Assembly (NCBI GenBank): GCA_020621985.1
Contig: JAHRYS010000002.1
Location: 62,001-126,000 of the forward strand
Reading direction: 5' to 3'
Source of the DNA: Candidatus Ferrigenium altingense
GTDB lineage: Bacteria; Pseudomonadota; Gammaproteobacteria; Burkholderiales; Gallionellaceae
Length of the DNA: 64,000 bases
A program made the translations under genes and the position numbers. Of the stretch, positions 34,954-45,284 are shown piece after piece. Every line of letters starts with the position of its first letter. The first letter of the stretch is position 1. Under the pieces are notes generated by a model that saw only the letters and a program-made list of their open reading frames with translations, ran no database searches and had not been told where the DNA came from.

Positions 34954-36399
34954 TTATGAACTAATTTGTTGATAGAGGCTATTAATTGCTTGGTCAATCC
35001 CTTGTCGATTCTTGCTAGCTATAAAGTTTAAGCACTTAACAACGAAAGCATCATCGATTGGCAAAATGATACCCAATGATGATTTAGCTGCATCGCGGCA
35101 TCGAGCAATTACTGTTTCAGGCTTATCAGACGACCTATAAAACAACATACCCAGTTTCCCGCGATTATGATCAAACCTTCCTAGTAGTTGATCGAATTCT
35201 GGATTTGCTATGTCGTCAGTGTAATTCTTACATTCGACATGAACGATGTTTGCCTTTATATCTTGATCCAGAGCTATTCGATAAAAGAAACCACTATCCT
35301 TGCCATTGGTATATATAACGTCAATTCTTTTCCGCCCATTATTTATTTCGGCTTCTTTCTTAGGGTAAATCAAGCTAGGAAAAAATATGAAGCTCACAAT
35401 ACCAATCATTAACTCGTGATATTTACTTGCAAATTTGGCGCCTGAAGGAATGAGCCTTAGCTGACCTGCAAGATGATTAGCCAAATCTGTTTCGTTAATA
35501 ATATCCCTAGAAATGTTTGGTATTTTGCTTGAAGCATCTTTTAATGAGTCTCTATATTTATCGATGACTTCAGGATGCTTACTTGAAAACTCCGCGAGGA
35601 AATCTTTGTCTGTAGGGTAGTGTGCATCAACGGTTTTTTTGTAAACGATTTGCTTAGTGACTTGGCCTTTTTTATTTTTTATAGTGGTCACAAGAGAATC
35701 ATTGGCGCGCTTATGTTCTTCCTGCAAAAATTCAAGAACAAATTTTGAGCGGAAAGTTGCGTGATCAACCCCAACCTGGTACCTCACCGTATATTTAGGG
35801 ACAAGAATTATTTTCCCGCCATTGCATACAGGTAGGCTGACATATGACTGTTGCCATTCTTCTTTATCCATATCCCAAAAAAAACCTGAGGCCACGCTAC
35901 GCATAGGAATCTCAAACAATTCACATTGTGTCTGCGTATAAGAAATTAACGCACCCCTAATAATATTAGTCGTCATATCTGAAATCTTATCCCTCCCAAT
36001 AAGAGGAATAAAAAGTGCAAAGTCAGAGAGATCTTCTAACAAACCACTTTTTGCTGCCTTACTATTTCTTAATGCCTTAAACATTTCTCCAGCTTGATGC
36101 GGCCCAATTCCTCGGCCTTTATTTCCCGGCTGCGACACTCCCAACTTTGTCTCTTCGGGTTCACCCAAGTGAGAAAGCAAGCGAGTGCCTTTAGCAATAT
36201 CATTATTTTTTATTGCTAAGAGAATAGTTTGAAAATAAGAAACCACTAACTGATGGCATTGAAGAGACCATTCATCATCTCTGGTGGTTAGTGCATACGG
36301 ATCAATATACAAAGGTGTATCAAGATCAATATCAATATCTACAAAATCCAATTCAGCTTGAGTTTTGTTTATGTTGAAAACACTTGAGAAACTAGTCAT
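34954..36399 (-). CDS. Unrecognised protein with C-terminal PD-(D/E)XK nuclease-like domain
   Basis: 481 residues from the ATG at 36399, which has an AAAGGAA site; an upstream start adds 10 residues and lacks one. The first ~130 residues hold an acidic LDFVDIDIDLDTPLYIDPYA segment and a helical region I do not recognise. The C-terminal part (about 330-420) has D360 in KRIDVIY and E389/K391 in HVECKNY, the spacing of a PD-(D/E)XK site, followed by FDQLLGRFDHNRGKLG. It is AT-rich unlike its neighbours and lies among toxin-antitoxin genes, so a mobile or defence function is possible; no methylase or partner is adjacent. Confidence 0.65.
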   Translation of the reverse strand: MTSFSSVFNINKTQAELDFVDIDIDLDTPLYIDPYALTTRDDEWSLQCHQLVVSYFQTILLAIKNNDIAKGTRLLSHLGEPEETKLGVSQPGNKGRGIGPHQAGEMFKALRNSKAAKSGLLEDLSDFALFIPLIGRDKISDMTTNIIRGALISYTQTQCELFEIPMRSVASGFFWDMDKEEWQQSYVSLPVCNGGKIILVPKYTVRYQVGVDHATFRSKFVLEFLQEEHKRANDSLVTTIKNKKGQVTKQIVYKKTVDAHYPTDKDFLAEFSSKHPEVIDKYRDSLKDASSKIPNISRDIINETDLANHLAGQLRLIPSGAKFASKYHELMIGIVSFIFFPSLIYPKKEAEINNGRKRIDVIYTNGKDSGFFYRIALDQDIKANIVHVECKNYTDDIANPEFDQLLGRFDHNRGKLGMLFYRSSDKPETVIARCRDAAKSSLGIILPIDDAFVVKCLNFIASKNRQGIDQAINSLYQQISS

Positions 36400-36453
36400 A
36401 AGTTTTCCTTTAGCACCACACGGAAACAAAGTACAACTTCTGCCCCATTAAGC

Positions 36454-36528
36454 CTATCGGCTAATCGGCTTATACCGTATCCGCTTCGGCTTCGCGCCCT
36501 CTTCGCCCAGCCGCTTCCTCTTGTCGGC
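36454..36528 (-). pseudogene. Duplicate of the ettA 3' end
   Basis: On the minus strand this encodes ADKRKRLGEEGAKPKRIRYK then PISR and a stop (TAG), the same as the last ~24 residues of EttA with one conservative change. Over about 70 bases it matches 37339-37410 with roughly six mismatches. It is on the same strand as ettA and lies on the far side of the toxin-antitoxin genes. Confidence 0.9.
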
Positions 36529-36551
36529 AACTATTGGGGTCAGCATCGCAA

Positions 36552-36956
36552 TCATTTCTCCGCCTCCCAATCTTCCAGCTTCAACCCCGCGATGCGCGAA
36601 AATTCGCCCGTGTTATGCGTCACCAGTACGCAGTTATTCGCCAATGCAATTGCGGCGATCTGCAAGTCGTAGGGTCCGATGGGTGTGCCTTTGCGCGCGA
36701 GGTCGGCGCGGATTTCGCCGGAGATGCGCGCTGCCTCGCTGGCAAATGGAAGACTGGGCAGCCATTCAAGCAGGGTCTTCAGGTGTTGGCGGTTTTCATC
36801 AATTCGACTGCTCTTGCTCGCACCGAACCATAGTTCGGCTTCCACAGGCGCACATATGACGAGTTCGGATCGGCCTGCTTTGCGAACACTCGCCACAACG
36901 CGGGCGTGGTTCTTCATCAATGCGATGACTGCGTTGGTGTCGAGCAGGTAAGCCAT
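36552..36956 (-). CDS. vapC: PIN-domain toxin (VapC-like)
   Basis: 134 residues. PIN nuclease acidic residues are visible: D in YLLDTNAVIALM, E in VEAELWFG, and D in YDLQIAAIA with VTHNTGEFSRI. VapC toxins cleave RNA, often tRNA, until bound by their antitoxin. Its start overlaps the antitoxin stop by one base. The module lies between two copies of the ettA 3' end. Confidence 0.93.
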   Translation of the reverse strand: MAYLLDTNAVIALMKNHARVVASVRKAGRSELVICAPVEAELWFGASKSSRIDENRQHLKTLLEWLPSLPFASEAARISGEIRADLARKGTPIGPYDLQIAAIALANNCVLVTHNTGEFSRIAGLKLEDWEAEK

Positions 36957-37192
36957 CAGTCCAGTTCGCGGCGCGGCACGTCAGTGCCGAGATCGTCGTC
37001 GGTGATGTCTTCGGGAAAATCATCGCTGAGTTTGCCTGCGATGGCGGCAAGAAAGGTATCCGTATCACCGGCTGGTGCGGCTGATTTTTCGGTATAACGC
37101 CGCTCCAGGAATTCGATGAAGTCCAGCGCCTCGCGTGCCGCCTGATCCGGCAGCCTGCGGCTGTGTTGGTAGATTTGTTCGGCTAATGTCAT
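36956..37192 (-). CDS. vapB: VapB-type antitoxin (DUF2281-like)
   Basis: 78 residues from the ATG at 37192 (MTLAEQIYQHSRRLPDQAAR), with AGGAGC nine bases upstream; an in-frame start 147 bp earlier lacks support. EALDFIEFLERRY is typical of DUF2281-type antitoxins paired with PIN toxins. The acidic C-terminus (DDFPEDITDDDLG) would bind and block the toxin. Probably represses its own promoter as a complex. Confidence 0.85.
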   Translation of the reverse strand: MTLAEQIYQHSRRLPDQAAREALDFIEFLERRYTEKSAAPAGDTDTFLAAIAGKLSDDFPEDITDDDLGTDVPRRELD

Positions 37193-37335
37193 GGCATTGC
37201 TCCTGTTCAGATGCGGCTGCCCATAACTGCTTGCATGGTCAGCCTCCTTGTTGAATAAGGGCATTCTAGTCTGAGCAACGCATGTTAGCCACCCCGTCAT
37301 GCTTCGACAAAGCTCAGCACGAACGGGGTTTTGCC

Positions 37336-39000
<1,665 letters not shown>

Positions 39001-39180
39001 GGTGTTCGCTTGATGAATTAAAAACGGGTGTAAGCTTAACCCATCGCGCCGTGCTTTGGGAGACTTGGCCACTCCATTCGACGCCGCGCTGCGCTGGTAG
39101 CGCACCTGCCGGCGTGTGATAAGATAAAGTCGTCATTTTTGTTAAACGACACCTTTTTACTAAACGACAGGAGATGCCAG

Positions 39181-39603
39181 ATGAAGATCACCATGAAGAA
39201 GCTGTTGTCGGAACTTAACAAGGACCTGGAATGGGAATACTCTGCGGCCATCCAGTATACGCAGCACGCCTCGGCGATCAACGGCGCGCAATTCGATTCC
39301 ATCCAGAAGGAGCTGCTGATCCACGCCCAGGAGGAAATGGCGCATGCCGTGATGCTGTCCGACCAGATCGACTTTCTCGGCGGCGTGCCCACCGTGGATG
39401 TGGAGAAGCGCGAGATTTCACCGGACAGCGTGCAAATGCTCAAACAGGATTTGAAGGGCGAGGAGAACGCGATCAAGCGCTACAAGGAACGCATCGGCCA
39501 GGCCGAGGAACTCAAAGAATACGGCCTGCGGCGCGTGCTGGAAGACATCCTGATCCAGGAAGAAGAGCACAAGCGCGACATCGCCAGCGCGCTCGCCAAA
39601 TAA
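39181..39603 (+). CDS. Ferritin-like (bacterioferritin-type) protein
   Basis: 140 residues from the ATG at 39181, preceded by AGGAGA. A four-helix ferritin-like fold is indicated by E17/E19-region EWEYSAAIQYTQHA, HAQEEMAHAV, GEENAIKRYKER and EDILIQEEEHKRDI, which supply the di-iron ligands. It is shorter than true bacterioferritin (about 155) and may store or detoxify iron. Divergent from ettA and upstream of a palindrome that separates it from the ATPase gene. Confidence 0.82.
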   Translation: MKITMKKLLSELNKDLEWEYSAAIQYTQHASAINGAQFDSIQKELLIHAQEEMAHAVMLSDQIDFLGGVPTVDVEKREISPDSVQMLKQDLKGEENAIKRYKERIGQAEELKEYGLRRVLEDILIQEEEHKRDIASALAK

Positions 39604-39666
39604 CCGGATTCACTGGCGTAGCGCCGCCCATGTCTGTGCATGACGCGGCGCTCCGCCTCTCTCCAG

Positions 39667-39725
39667 TGTAGCGTGCGCTGCGCGCACGACATAATTCAGG
39701 AATCGTGCGCGCAGCGCACGCTACA
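39667..39725. repeat. Palindrome with perfect 23-base arms between convergent genes
   Basis: Arms 39667-39689 (TGTAGCGTGCGCTGCGCGCA...) and 39703-39725 are exact complements with a 13-base loop. It lies between the converging ferritin-like and P-type ATPase genes and may end transcription from both sides, though no T-run follows. Confidence 0.85.
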
Positions 39726-39729
39726 TTGA

Positions 39730-42366
39730 CTACCCCTTCCGCCTGCGCACCACCGCCTTGCGCAACTCCTCCAGCAACAGCATGCCGATCCCGAACGGGG
39801 CGATGAACAGCCAGACTTCGATCCCCAGCGGCGCGGTGCCGAACAGCGCGTTGCCCCACGGCGTGTAGTCGATCAACACCAGCAGCAGCAGCTCGAAACC
39901 TATCCCGTACCAGATCAGGCGATTGCGGCGGTGGCCGCGGCCGAACGTGGACATGCTGGGATGGCGGCACAGGAACACGTTGACCACCTGCATCGCGATG
40001 ATCGCCGACAGGCACGCCGTGGTGGCCCGCAGGTAGAGGTTGGCGTGGCTGCCCAGCACATTTCCATATTGCCAGTCCCCGCCGTGCAGCACGAAGAAGA
40101 ACGCAGCCATTCCCGCGACTGCTTCCAGCGGCCCGAGGAACAGGTAAGCGCGCAGTAATGTTCCCCAATCGAGCAGCCGTTCGCCGCGCGGTCGCGGCGG
40201 GCGACGCATGATATCCGGGGCGGGTTTCTCCGCACCTAGCGCCAGCGCGGGCAGCATGTCGGTGCCGAGATCGACTGCAAGGATCTGGATGATGGTCAGC
40301 GGCAGCGGAATCCTGAACAGCACGAAGGCCAGATACGGCACCATTTCCGGCACGTTCGACGTAAGGATGTAGGTAAGAAACTTGCGGACATTGTCGTACA
40401 CCGCGCGCCCTTCCTCGATGGCGGCGACGATGGAGGCGAAGTGGTCGTCGAGCAGGATGATGTCGGCCGCTTCCTTCGCGACATCGGTGCCGGAGATGCC
40501 CATCGCGATGCCCACATCGGCACACTTCAACGCCGGCGCATCGTTCACCCCGTCACCAGTCACCGCGACGATCTCGCCCTTGCGCTGCAAGGCCTGCACG
40601 ATGCGCATCTTCTGGTCGGCGCCGGTGCGCGCAAAAAGCAATCCGGGTTCGTCGAGCAGCAATTGCAGATCGGTATCCGACATGGTGAGCAGTTTGTCGC
40701 CGGTCACCGCGAACGGATTTTGTGCCAGCCCGATCTCGCGCGCCAGCGCGCTGGCAGTGTGCGGATGATCGCCGGTGATCATGATCACGCGGATACCCGC
40801 CTCATGGCAGCGGCGCACCGCCTCGGGAACGCCCTCGCGCGGCGGATCGGCCAGCCCGACCAACCCGGCGAAGATCAGCTCGGCCTCGCGCTCGCCGGCA
40901 TGTTCCGGCAAGCTGCGATAGGCGAGCGCAATCACGCGCAGTCCTCGCTCCGTCATGTCCTCATGTGCGCTCAGCAGTTTGGTTCGGCTGGCTTCATCCA
41001 GCGGCAGGGGTTTGCCCTGCACCAGCATTGCGCTGCACAGTGGCAACACGCTTTCCGGCGCACCCTTGCAGTACAGCATATGCCCTTGCGGAGTGTCACA
41101 GATCACCGACATGCGCTTGCGCTCGGTGTCGAACGGGATCTCGTCCAGGCGCGGAAATATCACGCCATTGGATGGCACGCCTTCGAGCAATGCCACTTCC
41201 ATCGGGTCGCCCAGCCATATTGATTGCCCGTTCTGTTCGACGCGGCGCAAGTCATGGCAATGGCGCATGATGGCATACAGCGGCTCGGCTTCTTCCAGTT
41301 CACCGGGCACCCGCAGCGCGCCGGAATAGAACACTTGCCGGATGCTCATGAGGTTTTGCGTCAGCGTGCCGGTCTTGTCGCTGCAGATCACGCTGGCCGC
41401 GCCCAGCGTTTCCACGGCGGGCAGGTGGCGCACCAGCGCATTTTTCTTCGCCATGCGCTGGGTCGCCATCGCCAGCGACAGCGTGACGGTGGGCAGCAAG
41501 CCCTCCGGCACGTTCGCGACGATGATGCCGATCGCGAACACCAGGTTTGCCCAGAATGACAGGCCGATCATCTGGCCGATCAGGAAGAACAGCACGCCGA
41601 GCAGCGTGGCGAACAGCGCGACCAGCCTTGAGAGGCGTGCAATCTCTTTTTGCAGCGGCGACAGCGGCTCGCGCGCGGTTTGCGTCAGGCGCGCGATGTT
41701 GCCGAATTCGGTGTGCATGCCGGTGGCGTACACCATCGCTTTCGCCTCGCCCGAGATCAGCGAGGTGCCGGCGTGCAGGATGTCGCGCCGCAAGGTGGCC
41801 TGCTCCTCAAGTTCGGCGGCCGCAGTGCGCGCCATCGGTTTCGATTCGCCGGTGAGGTTGGCGGTGTTGACGCGCACGCCGAACGCCTCGATCAGGCGGC
41901 AGTCGGCGGGCACGTCGTCGCCCGCCGCGAGCAGCACCACATCGCCCGGCACCAGTTCCGCGACCAACAATTGCACTGCCTTTCCGTCGCGCAACGCGGT
42001 GGTGTGCTGCGGCAGCAGGTTGCGCAACGCGGCCAGCGCTTTTTCCGCGCGGTATTCCTGCCAGAACGAGAACAGCCCGTTGATCAGGATCACGCCGAGC
42101 ACCGCATACCCCAGCATCGCCATGCCCTGGCCGGGGTCTTTCCATTCGGCGACGAAAGCCAGCCCTGCCGCCAGCCACAGGATCAGCGCGAAGAAATGGG
42201 TGAATTCCTTGAGCAGTTTTCCGGCAAATGACTGTCCGGTGATTTCCTCGATCCGGTTGGCGCCGTGCCTTGCCAGCCGCTGCGTGGCCTCGGCCTGCAC
42301 CAAGCCCTGCGCACTGCTGTGCAGATGCGCATAGAGCTCCTCAATGGCATGGCGGTGCGGGTTCAC
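39730..42366 (-). CDS. Cation-transporting P-type ATPase with P2C (Na,K-ATPase-like) signatures
   Basis: 878 residues from a GTG start. Motifs: TGES at 182-185 (actuator), phosphorylated D330 in DKTGTLTQN, KGAPE, TGDGVNDAPALK. The membrane motif ANVPEGLLPTVT (284-295) and DLGTDMLPALAL near the sixth helix resemble eukaryotic Na,K/H,K-ATPases more than SERCA-type Ca2+ pumps. Ten membrane segments are expected. The transported ion cannot be fixed from sequence. The start lies 5 bp after the stop of an orphan ABC fragment and has no clear ribosome site. Confidence 0.9.
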   Translation of the reverse strand: MNPHRHAIEELYAHLHSSAQGLVQAEATQRLARHGANRIEEITGQSFAGKLLKEFTHFFALILWLAAGLAFVAEWKDPGQGMAMLGYAVLGVILINGLFSFWQEYRAEKALAALRNLLPQHTTALRDGKAVQLLVAELVPGDVVLLAAGDDVPADCRLIEAFGVRVNTANLTGESKPMARTAAAELEEQATLRRDILHAGTSLISGEAKAMVYATGMHTEFGNIARLTQTAREPLSPLQKEIARLSRLVALFATLLGVLFFLIGQMIGLSFWANLVFAIGIIVANVPEGLLPTVTLSLAMATQRMAKKNALVRHLPAVETLGAASVICSDKTGTLTQNLMSIRQVFYSGALRVPGELEEAEPLYAIMRHCHDLRRVEQNGQSIWLGDPMEVALLEGVPSNGVIFPRLDEIPFDTERKRMSVICDTPQGHMLYCKGAPESVLPLCSAMLVQGKPLPLDEASRTKLLSAHEDMTERGLRVIALAYRSLPEHAGEREAELIFAGLVGLADPPREGVPEAVRRCHEAGIRVIMITGDHPHTASALAREIGLAQNPFAVTGDKLLTMSDTDLQLLLDEPGLLFARTGADQKMRIVQALQRKGEIVAVTGDGVNDAPALKCADVGIAMGISGTDVAKEAADIILLDDHFASIVAAIEEGRAVYDNVRKFLTYILTSNVPEMVPYLAFVLFRIPLPLTIIQILAVDLGTDMLPALALGAEKPAPDIMRRPPRPRGERLLDWGTLLRAYLFLGPLEAVAGMAAFFFVLHGGDWQYGNVLGSHANLYLRATTACLSAIIAMQVVNVFLCRHPSMSTFGRGHRRNRLIWYGIGFELLLLVLIDYTPWGNALFGTAPLGIEVWLFIAPFGIGMLLLEELRKAVVRRRKG

Positions 42367-42371
42367 GATAT

Positions 42372-42476
42372 TCAGGGGGTGAAAAACTCGCCCGCCTCGA
42401 TATTCAGGCTGACATTGTCCACCGCGACGAAATTGCCGAAGCGGCGCGTGACATTCCTGATTTCGAGTTGGGCCAT
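42372..42476 (-). pseudogene. N-terminal fragment of an ABC transporter ATPase
   Basis: 34 codons: MAQLEIRNVTRRFGNFVAVD then NVSLNIEAGEFFTP and stop. This is the standard start of a PotA/CysA-type ATPase that should continue LLGPSGCGKTT, but it ends just before Walker A. The remaining gene is absent; the P-type ATPase begins right after it. Confidence 0.85.
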
Positions 42477-42567
42477 AGCGGACTACCCGTCATTGCCTGT
42501 GCGGACATTACTTTAATCGATATTGCCTTGCAGGGTTGCGCCTTGCAAAAAAGCACCGGCCGATAGG

Positions 42568-43440
42568 TCAGGGGTAGTCGATATCCAGCTCGCTGCCGGC
42601 GTAAGAATGCTGTATCTCGGTGATGACAGCTTTGATGCTGGTTTTTGACAGAATCTTTTTGACGATGGTGCTTCTGTATTCGTCCATGCGTTCACGCAGG
42701 ATGGGGTGATATTCAGACGGCACTTTTTTCAGCAATGCGTTCCAGCCCGCTTCGATATCCAGCGGTGTTTTCCGAACACCCTGGATCAGGGTTTCGAGAT
42801 CTTTTTGCCTGACCCGCGCGACGATAGGCCCGTCACCGGCAATCGCGAAAATTACCGCGATCGAGATCACCGCATGGGCATCGAGATCGGGATCTTTAAC
42901 CGGGCCGGCGTAATGTTTTTTGCGCAGCCATTTTGCGCACTCGACGATGCTTTGGTTGCTCTTCAGATCGAGCCATTCCTTTTTATAGACGTCATCGCCT
43001 GTCCATGTCGAGTTTGGATCGGCACGGCATATCTCCGAGAAGAGCGCCTTGAAACGGAGCTGCTGTACGAACGGGTCGCTATCGAAATCCGAAACGAAGG
43101 TGTGATAGGGCAGGCCGGATAATTCCCTGATATGCCGGAATCCCATCTGGAACACATATTCGGCGCCGTGGTGCAGCAGGAAGGTTAATTTGGACTCGCT
43201 GTCTTCCGGGAGATTGGCCTGGCTGATTCCCAGCGAGATACAACCTACCGTCAGGTAAAACGCTTCGAGCAATCCATCCGCCATCCTGTCATTGGTGAAT
43301 TTTTTGGCGACGAGCACGGTGATGCCGCTTAGCTCATGGATAAGGGTCTGCGCTGCCTCCTGATGATCCGCGCGTTGTGCCAGCGCTTCGAGCGCTTGCA
43401 CCAGATGGGGAGGGTGCGTGTTGATGTGGGCAAGTTGCAT
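42568..43440 (-). CDS. Hypothetical protein, unrecognised
   Basis: About 290 residues from the ATG at 43440 (MQLAHINTHPPHLVQALEAL); a TTG at 43464 is an alternative and neither has a good ribosome site. Mostly alpha-helical by composition, soluble, no signal peptide, with one hydrophobic stretch HAVISIAVIFAIAG around 190. No family was recognised. It is the last of a same-strand run with a J-domain protein and two other unknown genes, about 110 bp downstream of them. Confidence 0.75.
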   Translation of the reverse strand: MQLAHINTHPPHLVQALEALAQRADHQEAAQTLIHELSGITVLVAKKFTNDRMADGLLEAFYLTVGCISLGISQANLPEDSESKLTFLLHHGAEYVFQMGFRHIRELSGLPYHTFVSDFDSDPFVQQLRFKALFSEICRADPNSTWTGDDVYKKEWLDLKSNQSIVECAKWLRKKHYAGPVKDPDLDAHAVISIAVIFAIAGDGPIVARVRQKDLETLIQGVRKTPLDIEAGWNALLKKVPSEYHPILRERMDEYRSTIVKKILSKTSIKAVITEIQHSYAGSELDIDYP

Positions 43441-43551
43441 GGATGAGTATCTGTTCTTAACCAAAGGCTTGGTCGAAGGGGGTGTGGTTCAACATGCTCA
43501 CCACGAATGGCCCCCGACTTTTTAATAGCCGACTAAATAGCCCAAAAACCA

Positions 43552-44340
43552 TCACGCAAAAATATCCTCGCCCAAGCTCGGGCGGCCGCCTGTTTTTGGC
43601 ACGCGTGCCGATTTGCTCGGCACTTGTTTGCGCAGGCGCAACAACAGTTCATGGGTGGTTCGTGCCAAAGCATCTTCATGATCCTGTTCGTCGTCATCGC
43701 CTTCTTCAGACCTTGCGCGCAATTGGTTCTCGCCGGGCTGCCAGTCGGGGAAAATCTCGAACAACACCCGATCCCAGGCATCCGCGTCGCTGCGCGCGAT
43801 CTCCAGCGCGAGCGGAATCACGTCGTGATCCGAAGTCGTCTGGCCGCTGCTGAGCGCACCGCGGGAGTAGATGTCATTGGCGAGCTCGATGATCTCGACG
43901 GTAGCGGTCGAGAACAGCACGGCAAAAGCCGTCGTCCCCCAATCGGTCGATAACGCCTCATGGATCAGATTGGTGCGCCGCTGCGCATCGTCACCGGAGA
44001 AAACGACCCCATGGATATGCGCGAACAGGGATTCGGTCAGCACTTCCGGCTCATCCTCGATCATCTCCTCGCTCCAGGTGGCGGCGAAGAAGGCCAGGCT
44101 TTCCGCCCAGGCCTTGGGCGAGATCAGCAGCGTGGCCAGCGACAGCTTGCCGCCATCGAAAGCGGCAAGGTGCATGGCTGCCACCTGCGGCTCCAACGAA
44201 TCCAGCACTTGAACGACGGCGAGGTCGCCGAATTTTTCCGCCGCGTCACTGAATGCCTCTTCCGCATGTGCGGACGAACCGGCCAGGACCAGTTCGGTGA
44301 CCTGCAAGCTGATCGCCGGCAAATTTTTGTTGTCAGTCAT
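43552..44340 (-). CDS. Hypothetical protein, unrecognised
   Basis: 262 residues from the ATG at 44340 (MTDNKNLPAISLQVTELVLA), whose start overlaps the previous gene by 8 bp. A helical body is followed by an acidic stretch EEGDDDEQDHEDA and a basic tail. No known domain seen. Tight overlap with the 172-residue gene upstream indicates joint function. Confidence 0.8.
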   Translation of the reverse strand: MTDNKNLPAISLQVTELVLAGSSAHAEEAFSDAAEKFGDLAVVQVLDSLEPQVAAMHLAAFDGGKLSLATLLISPKAWAESLAFFAATWSEEMIEDEPEVLTESLFAHIHGVVFSGDDAQRRTNLIHEALSTDWGTTAFAVLFSTATVEIIELANDIYSRGALSSGQTTSDHDVIPLALEIARSDADAWDRVLFEIFPDWQPGENQLRARSEEGDDDEQDHEDALARTTHELLLRLRKQVPSKSARVPKTGGRPSLGEDIFA

Positions 44341-44851
44341 TCCCGTCCTCGCGTGTATCGAACAGATCAATCACATCCTGGCTCGGCACACCCCGCTCGT
44401 CGTCCTCGCCGTCATCCATATCGCTTTCCTCTTCCTCTTGCAGGGCTTCGTTGTCCACATCGGCCCAGCGCTTGGTGTTCTTGAACAGGAATGCCGTGAT
44501 GACCGCCTTGCGCGCCAGTTCCGGATTGCTGGCGAAAACGGTAGCCAGAGCCTTGCCCGCCTCGGCGTCCGCGCACGACACCATCGCCACCACTTTCGCG
44601 GCATCACCTTTATCATATTGTTTGCATTGCGCCAGCAGCCCGGCGGGGTCGTCAAAGCGCAGGTGGTCGGCAAGCGCAAAGCTCAACAGATTCACATCGT
44701 CGATCTCCGTACCTTTCGCGTATTCGCCGATCAGCGACTTGATCACGCTCGCATAATTCTTCCGGTCGGGCGGATCGCCCAGCGTGTCCTCGATCTGGAC
44801 ACCCAGCTCGCGCGATTGATAGGCAAATTCGTGATGGATATTATTTTTCAT
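44333..44851 (-). CDS. Hypothetical protein with acidic C-terminus
   Basis: 172 residues. Helical N-terminal two thirds and a very acidic tail (EEEESDMDDGEDDERG). No known family recognised. Begins 12 bp after the J-domain gene and overlaps the following gene by 8 bp, so it belongs to one operon with both. Confidence 0.8.
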   Translation of the reverse strand: MKNNIHHEFAYQSRELGVQIEDTLGDPPDRKNYASVIKSLIGEYAKGTEIDDVNLLSFALADHLRFDDPAGLLAQCKQYDKGDAAKVVAMVSCADAEAGKALATVFASNPELARKAVITAFLFKNTKRWADVDNEALQEEEESDMDDGEDDERGVPSQDVIDLFDTREDGND

Positions 44852-44863
44852 GGGGTTTCGTAT

Positions 44864-45166
44864 TTAGGGTGATGAGCTGTGCTGAAGAACAATTCCGCAG
44901 CGGTTGAACAGTGAATTCCACAGGGAGCGCGCCTCTTTTTCCGGATCGATGATGATGCGGTTGTTGAGGCTCTGATTATAGTCGGCCCTTTTTTTGGGGT
45001 CGGACAGCAACTCGTACGCCGTTTTGATGGCATTGAACCGGCTTTCTGCGCCGGGATGCGTATTCCTGTCCGGGTGATGGCGCATCGCAAGAGAGCGGTA
45101 CGCCTTCTTGATATCTTCGGCCGAAGCGGTCGGAGATACACCGAGAATGTTATATAGATTTTCCAA
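44864..45166 (-). CDS. Small J-domain protein
   Basis: 100 residues. J domain with [20 protein letters not shown], the essential HPD in RHHPDRN, and [14 protein letters not shown]. No Gly/Phe or zinc region, so it is a minimal co-chaperone that would recruit Hsp70 (DnaK) to a specific client. AGGAGG ribosome site upstream. It heads a run of three overlapping or closely spaced genes, whose products are candidate clients. Confidence 0.92.
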   Translation of the reverse strand: MENLYNILGVSPTASAEDIKKAYRSLAMRHHPDRNTHPGAESRFNAIKTAYELLSDPKKRADYNQSLNNRIIIDPEKEARSLWNSLFNRCGIVLQHSSSP

Positions 45167-45284
45167 CGGAGGCCTCCTGTAAGGAGGTAATTTTACACAT
45201 TAGCCGGAGCGGGAAAAGAGCGCCCCGCATTCAAGACGGAAGAGTCCGGCGTTGCGGGCTGGAGAATACCGGCCATGCGCGCGC

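Noticed and set aside
37298..37330. The TTCGACAAAGCTCAGCACGAACGG sequence as an attachment site
   Set aside because: Similar sequence also occurs near 29115 and 43480 and is a common dispersed repeat, so it is not specific to the ettA insertion.
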